Assembly (NCBI GenBank): GCA_900545725.1
Contig: URAI01000005.1
Coordinates: 1 to 64,000, forward strand
Direction: 5' to 3'
Length of the DNA stretch: 64,000 bases
Source of the DNA: an uncultured Eubacterium sp.
GTDB lineage: Bacteria > Bacillota > Clostridia > Lachnospirales > Lachnospiraceae
Under the pieces are notes generated by a model. That model did not search any database and was not told the origin of the DNA. It saw only the letters and a list, made by a program, of their open reading frames with translations. Below, piece after piece: positions 8,362-17,770 of this stretch (the stretch's first letter is position 1; each line of letters begins with the position of its first letter). Position numbers and translations under genes: made by a program.

Positions 8362-9162
8362 TTATTGTAAATCCAGACTGTCTGCACCGGCGGTTTTTAT
8401 CATTCCTTCACGGCAGGATAATACTATACCATCTATTGCTAAAAGGTGTGATAACATTTTATTTTCAAACTGGTGTATAGGTAATAAAACGCCTAATTCA
8501 TCAAATGATTTACCTGATTTTGTGCCTGTTTCCTGACCGTAATATACAATAGCTGAGTATGCTTCCTTTTGTATATCATGGAAAGCAGTCCATATAACAT
8601 CGTATGCCTGAGCTTCAGTAAGACCTAATTTTTTAGTATCAGGAAGTGCATAAAGAATAAGAATACCACGTTCTTTATTCTCCGGCTTTTCACAGATATT
8701 CATGTCTGTTGTATAGTATCTTACAAGACTGTAACCATCAGCAAGATACAGTCTGGAACGTGGAGCCGGAGTGTGCGTATTATATATTTCATGGAATTTT
8801 TTATATTCATGATTAGTAACTGACGACTTCTTATCTTCAAGGAGATTGCCGTTGACATCTGTAAGAAGTACAGGGTTTTCACCAGCTTTTCCATGAAAAC
8901 GCCGTGGTATAAGATAGGCTTCTTTAAGCAGGTCAAACATACTGCGGTTGCATATTTCTAAAAGAAATGCACTTACATCACCATTTTTATAGGCATTAAG
9001 CATAACCTCTGCAAAATGATGGGGGTTGGGGTCGATAAATTTATTGTCATCACACAGATGGTCATAAAAGGTTTCTAAAAGCCGTTCACAGGCTTCATCA
9101 GATGAAAGTATTCTTGAAAAAATATTTTCAACAGCTTCCTCTCTTGGTAATACTAATGACAT
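8362..9162 (-). CDS. Uncharacterised cytoplasmic protein upstream of ThrE-like gene
   Basis: A 266-residue soluble protein with no signal peptide or membrane helix and no family I recognise. It has a charged, mostly helical N-terminus (LPREEAVENIFSRILSSDEA), a central HTPAPRSRLYLADGY block and a C-terminal hydrophobic LLAIDGIVLSCREGM. It ends about 43 bp before the ThrE-like gene, so the two are probably co-transcribed. The start at 9162 has AGGAAG nine bases upstream. An earlier ATG touches that site. Confidence 0.7.
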   Translation of the reverse strand: MSLVLPREEAVENIFSRILSSDEACERLLETFYDHLCDDNKFIDPNPHHFAEVMLNAYKNGDVSAFLLEICNRSMFDLLKEAYLIPRRFHGKAGENPVLLTDVNGNLLEDKKSSVTNHEYKKFHEIYNTHTPAPRSRLYLADGYSLVRYYTTDMNICEKPENKERGILILYALPDTKKLGLTEAQAYDVIWTAFHDIQKEAYSAIVYYGQETGTKSGKSFDELGVLLPIHQFENKMLSHLLAIDGIVLSCREGMIKTAGADSLDLQ

Positions 9163-9269
9163 AAAAATCATCTTCCTTTCGCATTTATATATTGTCATTT
9201 AGGTTCTTTGTTATTATAATCAGTTAATAGGCATGAGTAAAACATATTATTGATATGATGGCTATAATA

Positions 9270-9417
9270 AATTGATATAGCTGATTATATAAAGCTTACA
9301 TGTGAGCCGGCTGTTTGTTTCTGAGCAGGACAAGCAGCCATTGATGGCAGAAGAAAAATTGCCTGCGCAAATTTTTCTTAACCTCTTCGCAACAAAGTTG
9401 CTCAGAAATGAGGATTG
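9270..9417 (+). repeat. Hairpin leader repeat, R2 type, upstream of the LysR gene
   Basis: Three hairpins stand in series: GGCTGTTTGT...GACAAGCAGCC (9309-9339), AAGAAAAATT...AAATTTTTCTT (about 9350-9380), and a third built on CTC/GCAAC...GTTGC/GAG (9383-9412). The last runs into GAAATGAGGATTGGTAT. The GAGG would be the LysR ribosome site, though 16 bases from its ATG is long. Confidence 0.8.
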
Positions 9418-9429
9418 GTATAAATAGTT

Positions 9430-10326
9430 ATGAATGTGAATTTTGAATATTATAAAATATTTTATTATGTGGCAAAGTATGGCAATTTTACAAAAGCTGC
9501 TAGTGTATTAAATGGAAGCCAGCCTAATGTGACAAGGGCAATAAACTGTCTTGAACAGGAAGTGAACTGTAAATTATTTGTAAGAACTAACCGTGGGGTA
9601 TTTCTTACACCAGAGGGAGAAAGATTGTATACGAGAGTGGCAGCTTCTATGATTCAGTTACAGCTTGCAGAAGAAGAACTTGCTGACAGTGTCGGACTTG
9701 AGCATGGGAGCATATCTATAGGTGCCAGTGAGATAGCACTTAATATATATCTGCTTCAAAGATTGAAAAAATTTCATATGTCATATCCGGGAGTAAGGCT
9801 TAAGCTATGTAACCATTCGACACCTCAGGCAGTAAGGTCAGTAAAAAGCGGCGAAATTGATTTTGCAATAGTTACCACGCCACTTGATTATGATATGTCA
9901 TTAAAGGTGGTAAGGCTTAAAGAATTTAACGATGTACTTGTAGGTGGAAGATCTTTTTACGGACTTGGCAGTCATAAACTTGGTATTTCTGATATAAAAA
10001 AATATCCGTTTATATGTCTTGGAAAAGATACGACAACCTATGAATTTTATTATAATCTGTTTAATAAGCATGGTGTAGAGCTTACGCCGGATACAGAGGC
10101 AGCTACGACTGACCAGGTGCTTCCACTGGTAGAAAGTGAGCTGGGACTTGCTTTTCTGCCGGAAGAAATGGTGGAAAAGGCGCTTAAGAATAACGATATT
10201 GTAAAATTGGAGCTGGATGAAGATATTCCAAGACGCTATGTATGTATGATATATGATTCAAAGCGTCCAATCAGTGTGGCGGCACAGAAGTTTAAAAAGA
10301 TATTGCTGGAAGAAAGCAATGTATAA
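9430..10326 (+). CDS. LysR-family transcriptional regulator
   Basis: 298 residues. The N-terminal winged helix-turn-helix is clear: FEYYKIFYYVAKYGNFTKAA then SQPNVTRAINCLEQEVNCKL, and RTNRGVFLTPEGERLY. A periplasmic-binding-protein-like effector domain follows (about residues 90-295). The neighbours do not reveal its target. LysR genes often regulate a divergent neighbour, here the unknown/ThrE-like pair. The leader is almost wholly an R2 hairpin repeat, which suggests post-transcriptional control. Confidence 0.93.
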   Translation: MNVNFEYYKIFYYVAKYGNFTKAASVLNGSQPNVTRAINCLEQEVNCKLFVRTNRGVFLTPEGERLYTRVAASMIQLQLAEEELADSVGLEHGSISIGASEIALNIYLLQRLKKFHMSYPGVRLKLCNHSTPQAVRSVKSGEIDFAIVTTPLDYDMSLKVVRLKEFNDVLVGGRSFYGLGSHKLGISDIKKYPFICLGKDTTTYEFYYNLFNKHGVELTPDTEAATTDQVLPLVESELGLAFLPEEMVEKALKNNDIVKLELDEDIPRRYVCMIYDSKRPISVAAQKFKKILLEESNV

Positions 10327-10354
10327 ATATTCTGTAATCCATTAACATGATATA

Positions 10355-10455
10355 GAAGATGATGCCCCTTTCATCTATAGGGAGGGGAAACAATATTGTC
10401 ATAGCTGTGATTCAATCTCCGACAAATATTACGCTCCGGAAGCGAATCTTATTTA
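10355..10455 (+). repeat. Dispersed element of the GCCCCTTTC/ACGCT family, copy 2
   Basis: GATGATGCCCCTTTC, CTATAGGGAGGGG, AATATTGTC, AATCTCCGACAAATATTACG and CTCCGGAAGC follow the same order as at 885-1030. It sits in the gap between the convergent LysR and rubrerythrin genes. Confidence 0.6.
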
Positions 10456-10492
10456 TACATCGGGACCTTGTTTTAGTTCGTCTTTATAAAAT

Positions 10493-10530
10493 ACATAAAA
10501 AGGATAGACAGTCTATAACTATCTATCCTT
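10493..10530 (-). terminator. Rho-independent terminator of rubrerythrin gene
   Basis: On the minus strand AAGGATAGA...TCTATCCTT is followed by TTTTATG. It lies 40 bp after the rubrerythrin stop codon. Confidence 0.8.
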
Positions 10531-10570
10531 AAAATCCCTTATATCAGGCAGTTTTTAAACCTGTTGCTGA

Positions 10571-11110
10571 TTAACCAAAGTATCTCTTTAAAAGACCTTC
10601 AAAGGCTTTGCCATGGCGGGCCTCATCCTTAGCCATCTCATGAACTGTATCATGGATTGCATCAAGGTCAGCAGCCTTAGCACGCTTAGCAAGGTCAAAC
10701 TTACCTGCTGTAGCACCATTTTCAGCATCAACTCTTAACTGAAGATTCTTCTTAGTACTGTCTGTTACAACTTCACCGAGTAATTCAGCAAACTTAGCAG
10801 CATGTTCAGCTTCTTCATAAGCAGCCTTTTCATAATACATACCAATCTCAGGATAACCTTCTCTGTGTGCAACTCTTGCCATTGCAAGGTACATACCAAC
10901 TTCTGTACATTCACCCTGGAAATTAGCTCTTAAGTCAGACATAATGTCATCAGAACATCCCTGTGCAATACCTACTACATGTTCAGCAGCCCATACCTTA
11001 TCACCTGTCTGTGCTTCAAACTTAGAAGCAGGAGCGTGACATACCGGACATTCAGCTGGTGCAGCATCTCCTTCATAAACATATCCACATACCATACATA
11101 CATACTTCAT
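10571..11110 (-). CDS. rbr: Reverse rubrerythrin (rubredoxin domain N-terminal)
   Basis: A peroxide-scavenging non-haem iron protein of anaerobes. The rubredoxin-like FeS4 site is N-terminal (C5, C8, C21, C24; [10 protein letters not shown]...CPVC). The four-helix ferritin-like diiron domain follows (about residues 45-179; [47 protein letters not shown]). This order is the reverse of classical rubrerythrin. A near-perfect copy of the PerR-gene palindrome sits just upstream at 11144-11166, so peroxide- or iron-dependent repression is likely. AAGGAG precedes the start. Confidence 0.95.
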   Translation of the reverse strand: MKYVCMVCGYVYEGDAAPAECPVCHAPASKFEAQTGDKVWAAEHVVGIAQGCSDDIMSDLRANFQGECTEVGMYLAMARVAHREGYPEIGMYYEKAAYEEAEHAAKFAELLGEVVTDSTKKNLQLRVDAENGATAGKFDLAKRAKAADLDAIHDTVHEMAKDEARHGKAFEGLLKRYFG

Positions 11111-11143
11111 AATTGTTATCTCCTTTTCAAAATAATATTTTAT

Positions 11144-11166
11144 AAAATAGTAATTATTACTGTTTT
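11144..11166 (-). promoter_or_regulatory. PerR/Fur-type operator upstream of rbr
   Basis: The palindrome is centred on AGTAATTATTACT (11149-11161) and extends to 23 bp with one mismatched pair. Its 13-bp core is identical to that at 11928-11940 before the regulator gene. It resembles the AT-rich PerR box. Confidence 0.8.
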
Positions 11167-11187
11167 GTTTAAATTTAATATAACATA

Positions 11188-11505
11188 ATGATAATATTTT
11201 GTCAACAAAAATAATAATAATTCCTATTTTATTCTGTATAAGTATTTAAGCTTCCAGATTCGGAAAGTCTTATAGTGCAGGCGGAAAAGATTCTTGAAAC
11301 TTTGACCATTACATCATATTATTATAACAATAATTTTTGTATAAATTCATTGGGTTAAGAAATTGTTTTATTTTTATCACAGCCATTATATAGTATTATT
11401 AAGTGAATTTTTATTAAAATATTGACTGTAAATAATAAAATGCACCATCCAAGGCACAGATAATTATATATGTGCGTTAAATGATGCATTGCAAAGTGCT
11501 AAAAA
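11188..11505. other. Intergenic region between rbr and the PerR-like gene
   Basis: AT-rich with no open frame I can support. At 11440-11493 an imperfect hairpin (AATGCACCAT with ATGATGCATT, inner GCACA/TGTGC) lies just after the regulator's stop codon on the minus strand and may terminate it. Confidence 0.5.
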
Positions 11506-11904
11506 TTAATTTTTAGAAGCACAGGCAGGACATTTACCATAAAAAAATGTAACATTGCCGTCAATTATTCCATTAAAATTCTTTCCCGCGGCACTATTAA
11601 GGGCAAGCTCTTCGCTTCTGCCATCCATATCAAGGTCGAGTACAGCCCCACATTCCATACATTGAAAATGATAATGAGGTGATACATTACCATCAAAATG
11701 TATAGAACCATCACTACAGGGAACCTTAACAGCCATACCATTGTCAACCAGAAATGACAGATTACGATATACCGTTCCAAGACTTATATTAGGAAATTCC
11801 TTAATTACATTAGCATAAACCGTTTCAGCAGTAGGGTGGTCCTTACGTGACATCAGAAAATTATGAATAGCATCACGTTGTTTACTATGTTTAATAACAG
11901 CCAT
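11506..11904 (-). CDS. perR: Fur-family regulator, PerR-like
   Basis: 132 residues. It has an N-terminal winged helix (KQRDAIHNFL, HPTAETVYANV, SLGTVYRNLSFLVDNG) and a C-terminal metal-binding dimer domain. The HYHFQCMECG motif (His77/His79, C82, C85) and CPACAS (C125, C128) form the structural zinc site. A perfect 23-bp palindrome overlaps its own promoter region and a second copy precedes rbr, which argues for PerR-like autoregulation rather than iron uptake control. The start at 11904 has GGAGGAT upstream. Confidence 0.9.
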   Translation of the reverse strand: MAVIKHSKQRDAIHNFLMSRKDHPTAETVYANVIKEFPNISLGTVYRNLSFLVDNGMAVKVPCSDGSIHFDGNVSPHYHFQCMECGAVLDLDMDGRSEELALNSAAGKNFNGIIDGNVTFFYGKCPACASKN

Positions 11905-11922
11905 AAATCCATCCTCCTTCAA

Positions 11923-11945
11923 ATAATAGTAATTATTACTATTAT
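11923..11945 (-). promoter_or_regulatory. Perfect 23-bp palindromic operator of the PerR-like gene
   Basis: ATAATAGTAAT-T-ATTACTATTAT is fully self-complementary. It lies about 19 bp upstream of the start codon, immediately before the ribosome site. The core is shared with the rbr operator. Confidence 0.85.
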
Positions 11946-12008
11946 CAGTTTAGGCTTTTTCCACACAAATGTCAAGAGAAGAAGGTGTTAATATTCAACA
12001 TAATGGGG

Positions 12009-13079
12009 TTATTTGGAATTCTGTATTATAAGCTCCATTATTTTTCCAATGGAATCACTCTGCTCACTGTTTTCCATATTATGTATATACTGTTCGCGGT
12101 TATCGAAAAGTTCATTGACAGCAGCCATAAGAGTCTCAGGTGTCATCTCTTCTTCTGTAAGAACGGCAGAGTAACCATGCTCCTTAAATGAATTGGCATT
12201 AAGAATCTGGTCGCCACGGCTTGCATTGGCTGAAAGCGGAATAAGAAGGTTAGGCTTCTTAAGCGCTAAAAGCTCACATATGGCATTAGCGCCGGCTCTT
12301 GAGATGACGATGTCACTCATTGCAAATAAATCACGCATTTCTTTGCTGATATATTCAAACTGGACATAGCCATTAATATTATTAAGCGATTCGTCAGTTT
12401 TGCCTTTACCACAAAGGTGTACAACCTGGAATCTCTTTAATAATTCGGGAAGTATTGCTCTTACGGCATCGTTTACATGAACGGCTCCTGTGCTTCCTCC
12501 TACTACCATAAGGACGGGCTTATCAGATGTGAATCCACACATACGGTAAGCTGCGGATTTATCGCCTGATAAAAGCTCACTTCTTATAGGCGAACCGGTA
12601 AGTACAGCCTTATCGGCAGGAAGATATTTGACAGTTTCAGGGAAATTGCAGCATATTCTGGTAGCACCATGCATTGCTATCTTATTGGCAAGTCCCGGAG
12701 TCATATCTGATTCGTGTATTATTACGGGGATATGTTTATTGCTTGCAGCCAGTACAACCGGAACTGATACGAAACCGCCCTTTGAAAATACAATATCAGG
12801 TTTAATCTTTTTCATAAGGACTTTTGCCTGATGATATCCATTTAATACCCTGAAAGGGTCGGAGAGGTTTTTTAAGCTCTTGTAACGTCTTAATTTGCCG
12901 GATGAGATGCCATAGTAAGGAATATCCATATCTTCTATAAGTTTTTTTTCAATTCCATTATATGAGCCTATATAAAATACTTCATATCCGGCTTCTTTAA
13001 GGCTTGGAAGAAGCGCAATATTAGGTGTAACATGTCCGGCAGTACCACCGCCGGTAAGAATAATTCTTTTCATTTTCAC
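12009..13079 (-). CDS. murG: UDP-GlcNAc:MurNAc-pentapeptide-PP-undecaprenol GlcNAc transferase
   Basis: Makes lipid II from lipid I on the inner face of the membrane. It is a GT-B fold of 356 residues. Signatures are the N-terminal glycine loop [44 protein letters not shown] between the domains, and the UDP-binding [15 protein letters not shown]...[11 protein letters not shown]. The usual residue after GDQ in MurG is polar, which fits. It starts at GTG 13079 (GGAG five bases upstream), or at ATG 13073. The leader is the GGCATT...AATGCCTGCGGAATGGAG hairpin module. Confidence 0.95.
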   Translation of the reverse strand: MKMKRIILTGGGTAGHVTPNIALLPSLKEAGYEVFYIGSYNGIEKKLIEDMDIPYYGISSGKLRRYKSLKNLSDPFRVLNGYHQAKVLMKKIKPDIVFSKGGFVSVPVVLAASNKHIPVIIHESDMTPGLANKIAMHGATRICCNFPETVKYLPADKAVLTGSPIRSELLSGDKSAAYRMCGFTSDKPVLMVVGGSTGAVHVNDAVRAILPELLKRFQVVHLCGKGKTDESLNNINGYVQFEYISKEMRDLFAMSDIVISRAGANAICELLALKKPNLLIPLSANASRGDQILNANSFKEHGYSAVLTEEEMTPETLMAAVNELFDNREQYIHNMENSEQSDSIGKIMELIIQNSK

Positions 13080-13084
13080 ATTAT

Positions 13085-13114
13085 CTCCATTCCGCAGGCA
13101 TTGTCAATGCCGCC
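13085..13114 (-). repeat. R1-type right module (hairpin plus Shine-Dalgarno) of murG
   Basis: On the minus strand GGCATTGACAATGCC forms a hairpin followed by TGCGGAATGGAG, the same as the right ends at 42045-42082 and 42980-43012. It lies between the radical-SAM stop-side gene and murG and provides the murG ribosome site. Confidence 0.7.
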
Positions 13115-13126
13115 AATTCTTATTTA

Positions 13127-13930
13127 TTATAATTTGTGAGTAAAGCGTTCCTTAAAACTGCAATGTTTACACAGAGGCTCAACAGCCATTTTGGCATGCC
13201 AGCCTTTAATTATAGCCTGACTGCGTTCATTTGAGAGTATATCTTTAAAATGTGATGAAAATATGTTGCCGAGTGCCATTATAGCATTGCCATCAAGACA
13301 GCAGGGAACTACGGTTCCATCACTTAGTATGGCAATGTGGGATCTTAATCCCTGACAGAAGCCACGTTCGTTGAAATATCCGCTGTTAAGTTCGGGCCAT
13401 TCAAAAGGTGACTGTACATTGATATACAAATGTCTTTTTATAGTACAGTTTTTGTTACCAAAAAGTAAAGGGGCTTTTTTGGTATTCCACAATCTTAAAT
13501 TGACCTCTGTATCTGTTTTATCTACAAGTGTTTCACATGAAGAAAATACATCTTTGATATAAGAGTCCATATCTATACAGTCATTATCATCAGCACTGTG
13601 AAGTGAGATGTTAATCTGATGGACAGGATATTTAACCAGTGTGTTAATACGGTCAGCAAGCAGAGTCCCGTTAGTAGTAATATTTACACGGATATTATTA
13701 TCCTGACACAGCTTTAACATATCTTCAAGATAAGGCGAAAGCAAAGGCTCTCCCTTTACATGAAGGTATACATAATTAGTATATGGTTTAATCTCGCTTA
13801 TTATATGTGCAAATTCCTGTGTATTCATAAAATGAGCCGGACGCAGTGTCTTCTGACAAAAGGAACACGTAAGGTTACAGGAGCTTGTTATTTCTATATA
13901 AATGCGTTTAAATCGTGCAACACTTCCCAT
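13127..13930 (-). CDS. Radical SAM protein with SPASM-like C-terminus
   Basis: 267 residues. The [4Fe-4S]-SAM motif is CxxxCxxC at C18, C22, C25 (CNLTCSFC). Further core motifs are HVKGEPLLSP, and NITTNGTLL in the next strand. The C-terminal third has CQGLR, VPCCLDGNAIMALGN and CKHCSF, as in SPASM/Twitch-type auxiliary-cluster domains. These usually modify peptides or proteins, but no substrate is obvious. It starts two bases after the stop of the TSCPD gene, so the pair is translationally coupled. Confidence 0.85.
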   Translation of the reverse strand: MGSVARFKRIYIEITSSCNLTCSFCQKTLRPAHFMNTQEFAHIISEIKPYTNYVYLHVKGEPLLSPYLEDMLKLCQDNNIRVNITTNGTLLADRINTLVKYPVHQINISLHSADDNDCIDMDSYIKDVFSSCETLVDKTDTEVNLRLWNTKKAPLLFGNKNCTIKRHLYINVQSPFEWPELNSGYFNERGFCQGLRSHIAILSDGTVVPCCLDGNAIMALGNIFSSHFKDILSNERSQAIIKGWHAKMAVEPLCKHCSFKERFTHKL

Positions 13931-13932
13931 TA

Positions 13933-14178
13933 TCAGGCATTTTCCTTAAACTGTTTTAATGCCTTGGAAAGCTGGTCGGGACATGAAGTCGGACGGAAGC
14001 CGCATCTGATTCCTTCGATTCTTTTTATTGCTTCATCTATATCCATGCCTTCAATCAATGCGGCAACACCCTGAGTATTACCTGAACAGCCACCGATAAA
14101 TTTTACATTAGTCACCTTATTATCAACTACATCAAAATCAATTGCGCTTGAACAGACGCCTGATGTTTTGTATCTCAT
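13933..14178 (-). CDS. TSCPD-domain small protein
   Basis: 81 residues. It ends in the domain's name motif, FRPTSCPDQLSKAL, after a conserved GVCSSAIDFDVVDNKVTNV and GGCSGNTQGVAALIEG. The three Cys-containing motifs suggest metal or FeS contact. TSCPD domains also occur at the C-terminus of class II ribonucleotide reductases. GGAGG lies eight bases before the start at 14178. An in-frame ATG at 14193 overlaps that site. It is coupled to the downstream radical-SAM gene. Confidence 0.85.
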   Translation of the reverse strand: MRYKTSGVCSSAIDFDVVDNKVTNVKFIGGCSGNTQGVAALIEGMDIDEAIKRIEGIRCGFRPTSCPDQLSKALKQFKENA

Positions 14179-14495
14179 AAATAAATCCTCCATATATATT
14201 AATGTTTAATAATTATTATTTCTATATTGTTACATGCCGGAAATTTTATGTAACAGATGTATTATAGCATAATATATATCTGATGTTGTTATAAAAATAT
14301 AAAAATATTATGTACATGTGGATTAATTTATAAAGCTTATGGAAAAGTTATTTTTAATAATTAAAGAAGCTCTTGACGTATATATGAGTATTTATATACA
14401 ATAGCTAATGAAATATAACATTATAGTACGGACAGGTGTATATTGGATATATCTGAAAGATACACAAATAGCATATTACAAGAATGGAGATAAAT
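14179..14495. promoter_or_regulatory. Divergent intergenic region with candidate mtnN promoter
   Basis: At 14373-14378 TTGACG is followed after 16 bp by TATACA (14395-14400; TACAAT overlaps it), a plausible SigA promoter reading into mtnN with a leader of about 90 nt. A small hairpin TGTTACAT...ATGTAACA lies near 14228-14252. No gene is visible. Confidence 0.55.
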
Positions 14496-15188
14496 ATGAT
14501 TGGTATTATTGGAGCAATGGATGAAGAGGTAGCCCAGATTGTAGAAGTTATGACAATTGAAAAAGAAGAAAATAAAGCTCAGATGAATTTTAAGCAGGGT
14601 AAGTTAAATGGCAAAGATGTAGTAGTGGTAAGAAGTGGTATTGGCAAGGTCAATGCTGCCGTATGTACACAGGTGCTTGCAGATGATTTTAAGGTTGACT
14701 ATGTAATTAATACCGGTATAGCTGGTTCTCTTAAGGCACAGATAGATATTGCAGATATCGTAATATCAAGCGATGTGCTTCACCATGATATGGATGCAAC
14801 AGGCTTTGGTTATGCACTTGGTCAGATTCCAAGAATGGATACACTCTCATTTAAGGCGGATGACAGACTTATAGAGCTTGCTAAAGAAAGTTGTGCAAAG
14901 GCTGTGCCTCAGATTGGTGTCCATGTGGGAAGAGTTGTAAGCGGAGACCAGTTTATATCAGATAAAGAAGTAAAGAATAAGATAGCAGACAATTTTGACG
15001 GATATTGTACAGAGATGGAAGGGGCAGCGATTGCACAGGCGGCATATCTTAATAATATTCCATTTGTAATATTAAGGGCGATATCAGACAAGGCAGATGA
15101 TAGTGCAACAATGGACTATCCGGCATTTGAAAAACAAGCAATAAAAAATTCCGTCCTGCTTATCAAAGAACTTGTTGACAGAATATAA
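14496..15188 (+). CDS. mtnN: 5'-methylthioadenosine/S-adenosylhomocysteine nucleosidase
   Basis: Removes adenine from MTA, SAH and 5'-deoxyadenosine. The PNP/UDP-phosphorylase fold is seen in MIGIIGAMDEEVAQI (catalytic-region Glu), VVVRSGIGKVNAAVCTQ, VINTGIAGSL, and GDQFIS. The C-terminal EMEGAAIAQAAYLNNIPFVI and RAISDKADDSA carry the Glu and Asp that contact ribose and adenine. Length is normal at 230 residues. The start at 14496 has GAATGGAG upstream. The ATG at 14484 is in frame but part of that site. Its product S-ribosylhomocysteine is the substrate of the LuxS encoded at 54.5 kb. Confidence 0.96.
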   Translation: MIGIIGAMDEEVAQIVEVMTIEKEENKAQMNFKQGKLNGKDVVVVRSGIGKVNAAVCTQVLADDFKVDYVINTGIAGSLKAQIDIADIVISSDVLHHDMDATGFGYALGQIPRMDTLSFKADDRLIELAKESCAKAVPQIGVHVGRVVSGDQFISDKEVKNKIADNFDGYCTEMEGAAIAQAAYLNNIPFVILRAISDKADDSATMDYPAFEKQAIKNSVLLIKELVDRI

Positions 15189-15599
15189 TTTGTAAAATAA
15201 GACGAGGGAATACAGTATTATGACATAAGGATTGTAATATGGCATTGAACAGCCATTTTGCAATCCTTATTTTATGAAAATATATTGGAATGTATGTAAA
15301 AAAATAGGGATTTTGGGGGAAATGTGTTGAACGATTTTTTAATTTTACAGCTGATTTAAGCCGTAAGTCTGATATAATAAAGACTGTGGGAAATATTATT
15401 TTTTAGAATATTGTATGTATAGAATGTGTGGGGATAGTGTGATTATTGTATACATATAATTTGAGAATATACTGATAAATAATATTTTGCAGGATTATAT
15501 ATGATGTCAGGATTATTAGCTTTTATTATGCAGGTATGGATGGCTTTTTACTTCTTACATTATATTAAAAATTTATAGCAGGAGGTATATAGGTAAATA
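15189..15599. other. Intergenic region with mtnN terminator
   Basis: Holds the terminator at 15225-15274. The rest is AT-rich with no supported gene, up to an AGGAGG at about 15581 that may serve the next frame. Confidence 0.5.
15225..15274 (+). terminator. Rho-independent terminator of mtnN
   Basis: ATAAGGATTG...CAATCCTTAT hairpin with inner ATGGC/GCCAT pairing, followed by TTTTAT. Confidence 0.85.
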
Positions 15600-16238
15600 G
15601 TGATAACTGTATTTGTTATACTGTGGATTACTGCCATGGTAATATGGTGTACACTGTTTAACTACTATTCACAACTGATAAGGGATGTCAGGTGTGGAGA
15701 GTACAAAAAACCCCTGATAAAACAGATTGTCATAAGGTATGACAATTGTAAAAAACTTAACATAAATATTAATAATATTGATGTTTTTGTGGAAAAGATA
15801 ATTGATAATTATGAGGTATGTGGATTATCTATAATAAACTGGGAGATTGCAGCAGGTATATTAGAATACATAATAGTGATATTGGGAACAGGACATATCG
15901 TGGGAATATTTTTTTCTATTCAGGAACGTGGAGAATGGATATATTCAATACATTACAGCCTGTCAGCGGCATCTTTAAAGGACTATACAGTAATTGACAT
16001 AGCCGGAGTTATATTTGTAATAATAGCAGTCATAGCTGTGTGTATACTTCGTAAAGTATGGGAAAATAAGCGGTTTATACGAACATTGATTGTAGAGATT
16101 GCCGACTATCTTGAAAATAGTGGTGGCTTAAGAGTTCCATCGACGTGTTGTGCTGCAACTAAGCTTAAGGGAAGCTCGGCAAGTGATTTTGAAAGGCTGA
16201 GGAAGAGTTATAAACGGATACAGACTGATAAATTATAA
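15600..16238 (+). CDS. Uncharacterised membrane protein
   Basis: 212 residues, family not recognised. Helices are predicted at about 2-24 (VFVILWITAMVIWCTLF), 82-105 (IAAGILEYIIVILGTGHIVG) and 132-153 (IAGVIFVIIAVIAVCILRKV). A charged cytoplasmic-looking tail holds two Cys (STCCAATKLKGSSASD). It begins at a GTG about 14 bases after AGGAGG, a long spacing, so the start is uncertain. It stands alone before pgi. Confidence 0.6.
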   Translation: MITVFVILWITAMVIWCTLFNYYSQLIRDVRCGEYKKPLIKQIVIRYDNCKKLNININNIDVFVEKIIDNYEVCGLSIINWEIAAGILEYIIVILGTGHIVGIFFSIQERGEWIYSIHYSLSAASLKDYTVIDIAGVIFVIIAVIAVCILRKVWENKRFIRTLIVEIADYLENSGGLRVPSTCCAATKLKGSSASDFERLRKSYKRIQTDKL

Positions 16239-16423
16239 TTTTTGAAAATCGGGTCTGATTTGGCAATGGCGTATGGTATTGGAAATAGTCAGAATATAAC
16301 AACTATTGCTTGAAAAAATATGAAAAAATGACTATAATTAAAGTAATAAATTATCAGTTGCAAAGCTCATTTATAAAGGGGATTTTTCGGCGGATAAACT
16401 AAATATAAAAAGGAGATTTTATT

Positions 16424-17770
16424 ATGGGACAGGTTAGTTTTGATTATTCAAAGACAGAGGGGTATGTTCATGCACATGAGGTTGAGTCTATGAAGGCTAT
16501 TACAGAGAGTGCAAAGGAGCTTCTTCTGTCAAAGAAGGGAGCTGGTAATGATTTTCTTGGATGGATTGACCTTCCGGTAGATTACGATAAAGATGAGTTT
16601 GAGAGAATTAAAAAAGCAGCTAAAAAGATACAGTCAGATTCAGAGGTACTTGTAGTTATTGGTATTGGAGGTTCGTATCTTGGAGCGAGAGCTGCGATTG
16701 AATTTTTAGGACATAATTTCTTTAACAGCGTATCTAAAGAGATAAGAAAAGCACCTGAGATTTATTTTGTAGGTAACAGCATAAGCTCTACATATTTATC
16801 TAATCTTATAGATGTAATAGGAGACAGGGATTTTTCGGTAAATATTATCTCTAAGTCAGGTACAACAACAGAACCTGCTATTGCTTTCAGAGTATTCAAA
16901 AAGATGCTTGAAAAGAAGTATGGAAAAGAAGAAGCGGCTAAGAGAATTTATGCCACAACAGACAGAGCTAAGGGAGCTTTAAAGAATCTTGCTGATGCAG
17001 AAGGCTATGAGGAATTTGTAGTACCTGATGATGTAGGAGGACGTTTTTCTGTGCTTACAGCAGTAGGACTTCTTGCAATTGCAGCAAGTGGAGCTGATAT
17101 AGACAAGCTAATGGAAGGTGCAGCAAGTGCAAGAAAGCGTTGTATAGAGAATGATTTTGATAATAATGATTCAATGCAATATGCTGCACTTCGTAATATC
17201 ATGTTAAGAAAAGGCAAGGAAGTTGAGATCCTTTGTGATTATGAACCAAGCCTTCATTATACACTTGAGTGGTGGAAGCAGCTTATGGGTGAGTCAGAAG
17301 GTAAAGATAATAAGGGACTTTTCCCTGCCAGTGTTGATTTAACAACAGATCTTCATTCAATGGGACAGTTTATACAGGACGGTTCAAGAATTATGTTCGA
17401 GACAGTTCTTAATGTTGAAAAGGCAAGAAAAGAGATTACTATTGAGGCAGAGGATGAAGACCTTGACGGACTTAATTATCTTGCAGGAAAGACAGTTGAT
17501 TTCGTTAATAAATGTGCTATGAACGGAACGATATTAGCCCATACAGATGGTAATACACCTAATCTTATGGTTAAGATTCCTGAACAGAATGAGTTCTATC
17601 TTGGTGAATTATTCTATTTCTTTGAATTTGCATGTGGACTTTCAGGTTATATACTTGGAGTTAATCCATTTAACCAGCCGGGTGTGGAAAGCTATAAGCA
17701 TAATATGTTTGCTCTTCTTGGCAAGCCTGGTTTCGAGGCAGAAGGTGAAGCTTTAAGAAAGAGATTATAA
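16424..17770 (+). CDS. pgi: Glucose-6-phosphate isomerase
   Basis: Interconverts glucose-6-P and fructose-6-P. 448 residues, the usual length for the shorter Firmicute form. Signatures are [13 protein letters not shown], the sugar-phosphate SIS motif [25 protein letters not shown], the catalytic Glu in [12 protein letters not shown], and [12 protein letters not shown] with the catalytic Lys/His region near the C-terminus. AAAGGAG sits nine bases before ATG. Monocistronic. Confidence 0.97.
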   Translation: MGQVSFDYSKTEGYVHAHEVESMKAITESAKELLLSKKGAGNDFLGWIDLPVDYDKDEFERIKKAAKKIQSDSEVLVVIGIGGSYLGARAAIEFLGHNFFNSVSKEIRKAPEIYFVGNSISSTYLSNLIDVIGDRDFSVNIISKSGTTTEPAIAFRVFKKMLEKKYGKEEAAKRIYATTDRAKGALKNLADAEGYEEFVVPDDVGGRFSVLTAVGLLAIAASGADIDKLMEGAASARKRCIENDFDNNDSMQYAALRNIMLRKGKEVEILCDYEPSLHYTLEWWKQLMGESEGKDNKGLFPASVDLTTDLHSMGQFIQDGSRIMFETVLNVEKARKEITIEAEDEDLDGLNYLAGKTVDFVNKCAMNGTILAHTDGNTPNLMVKIPEQNEFYLGELFYFFEFACGLSGYILGVNPFNQPGVESYKHNMFALLGKPGFEAEGEALRKRL

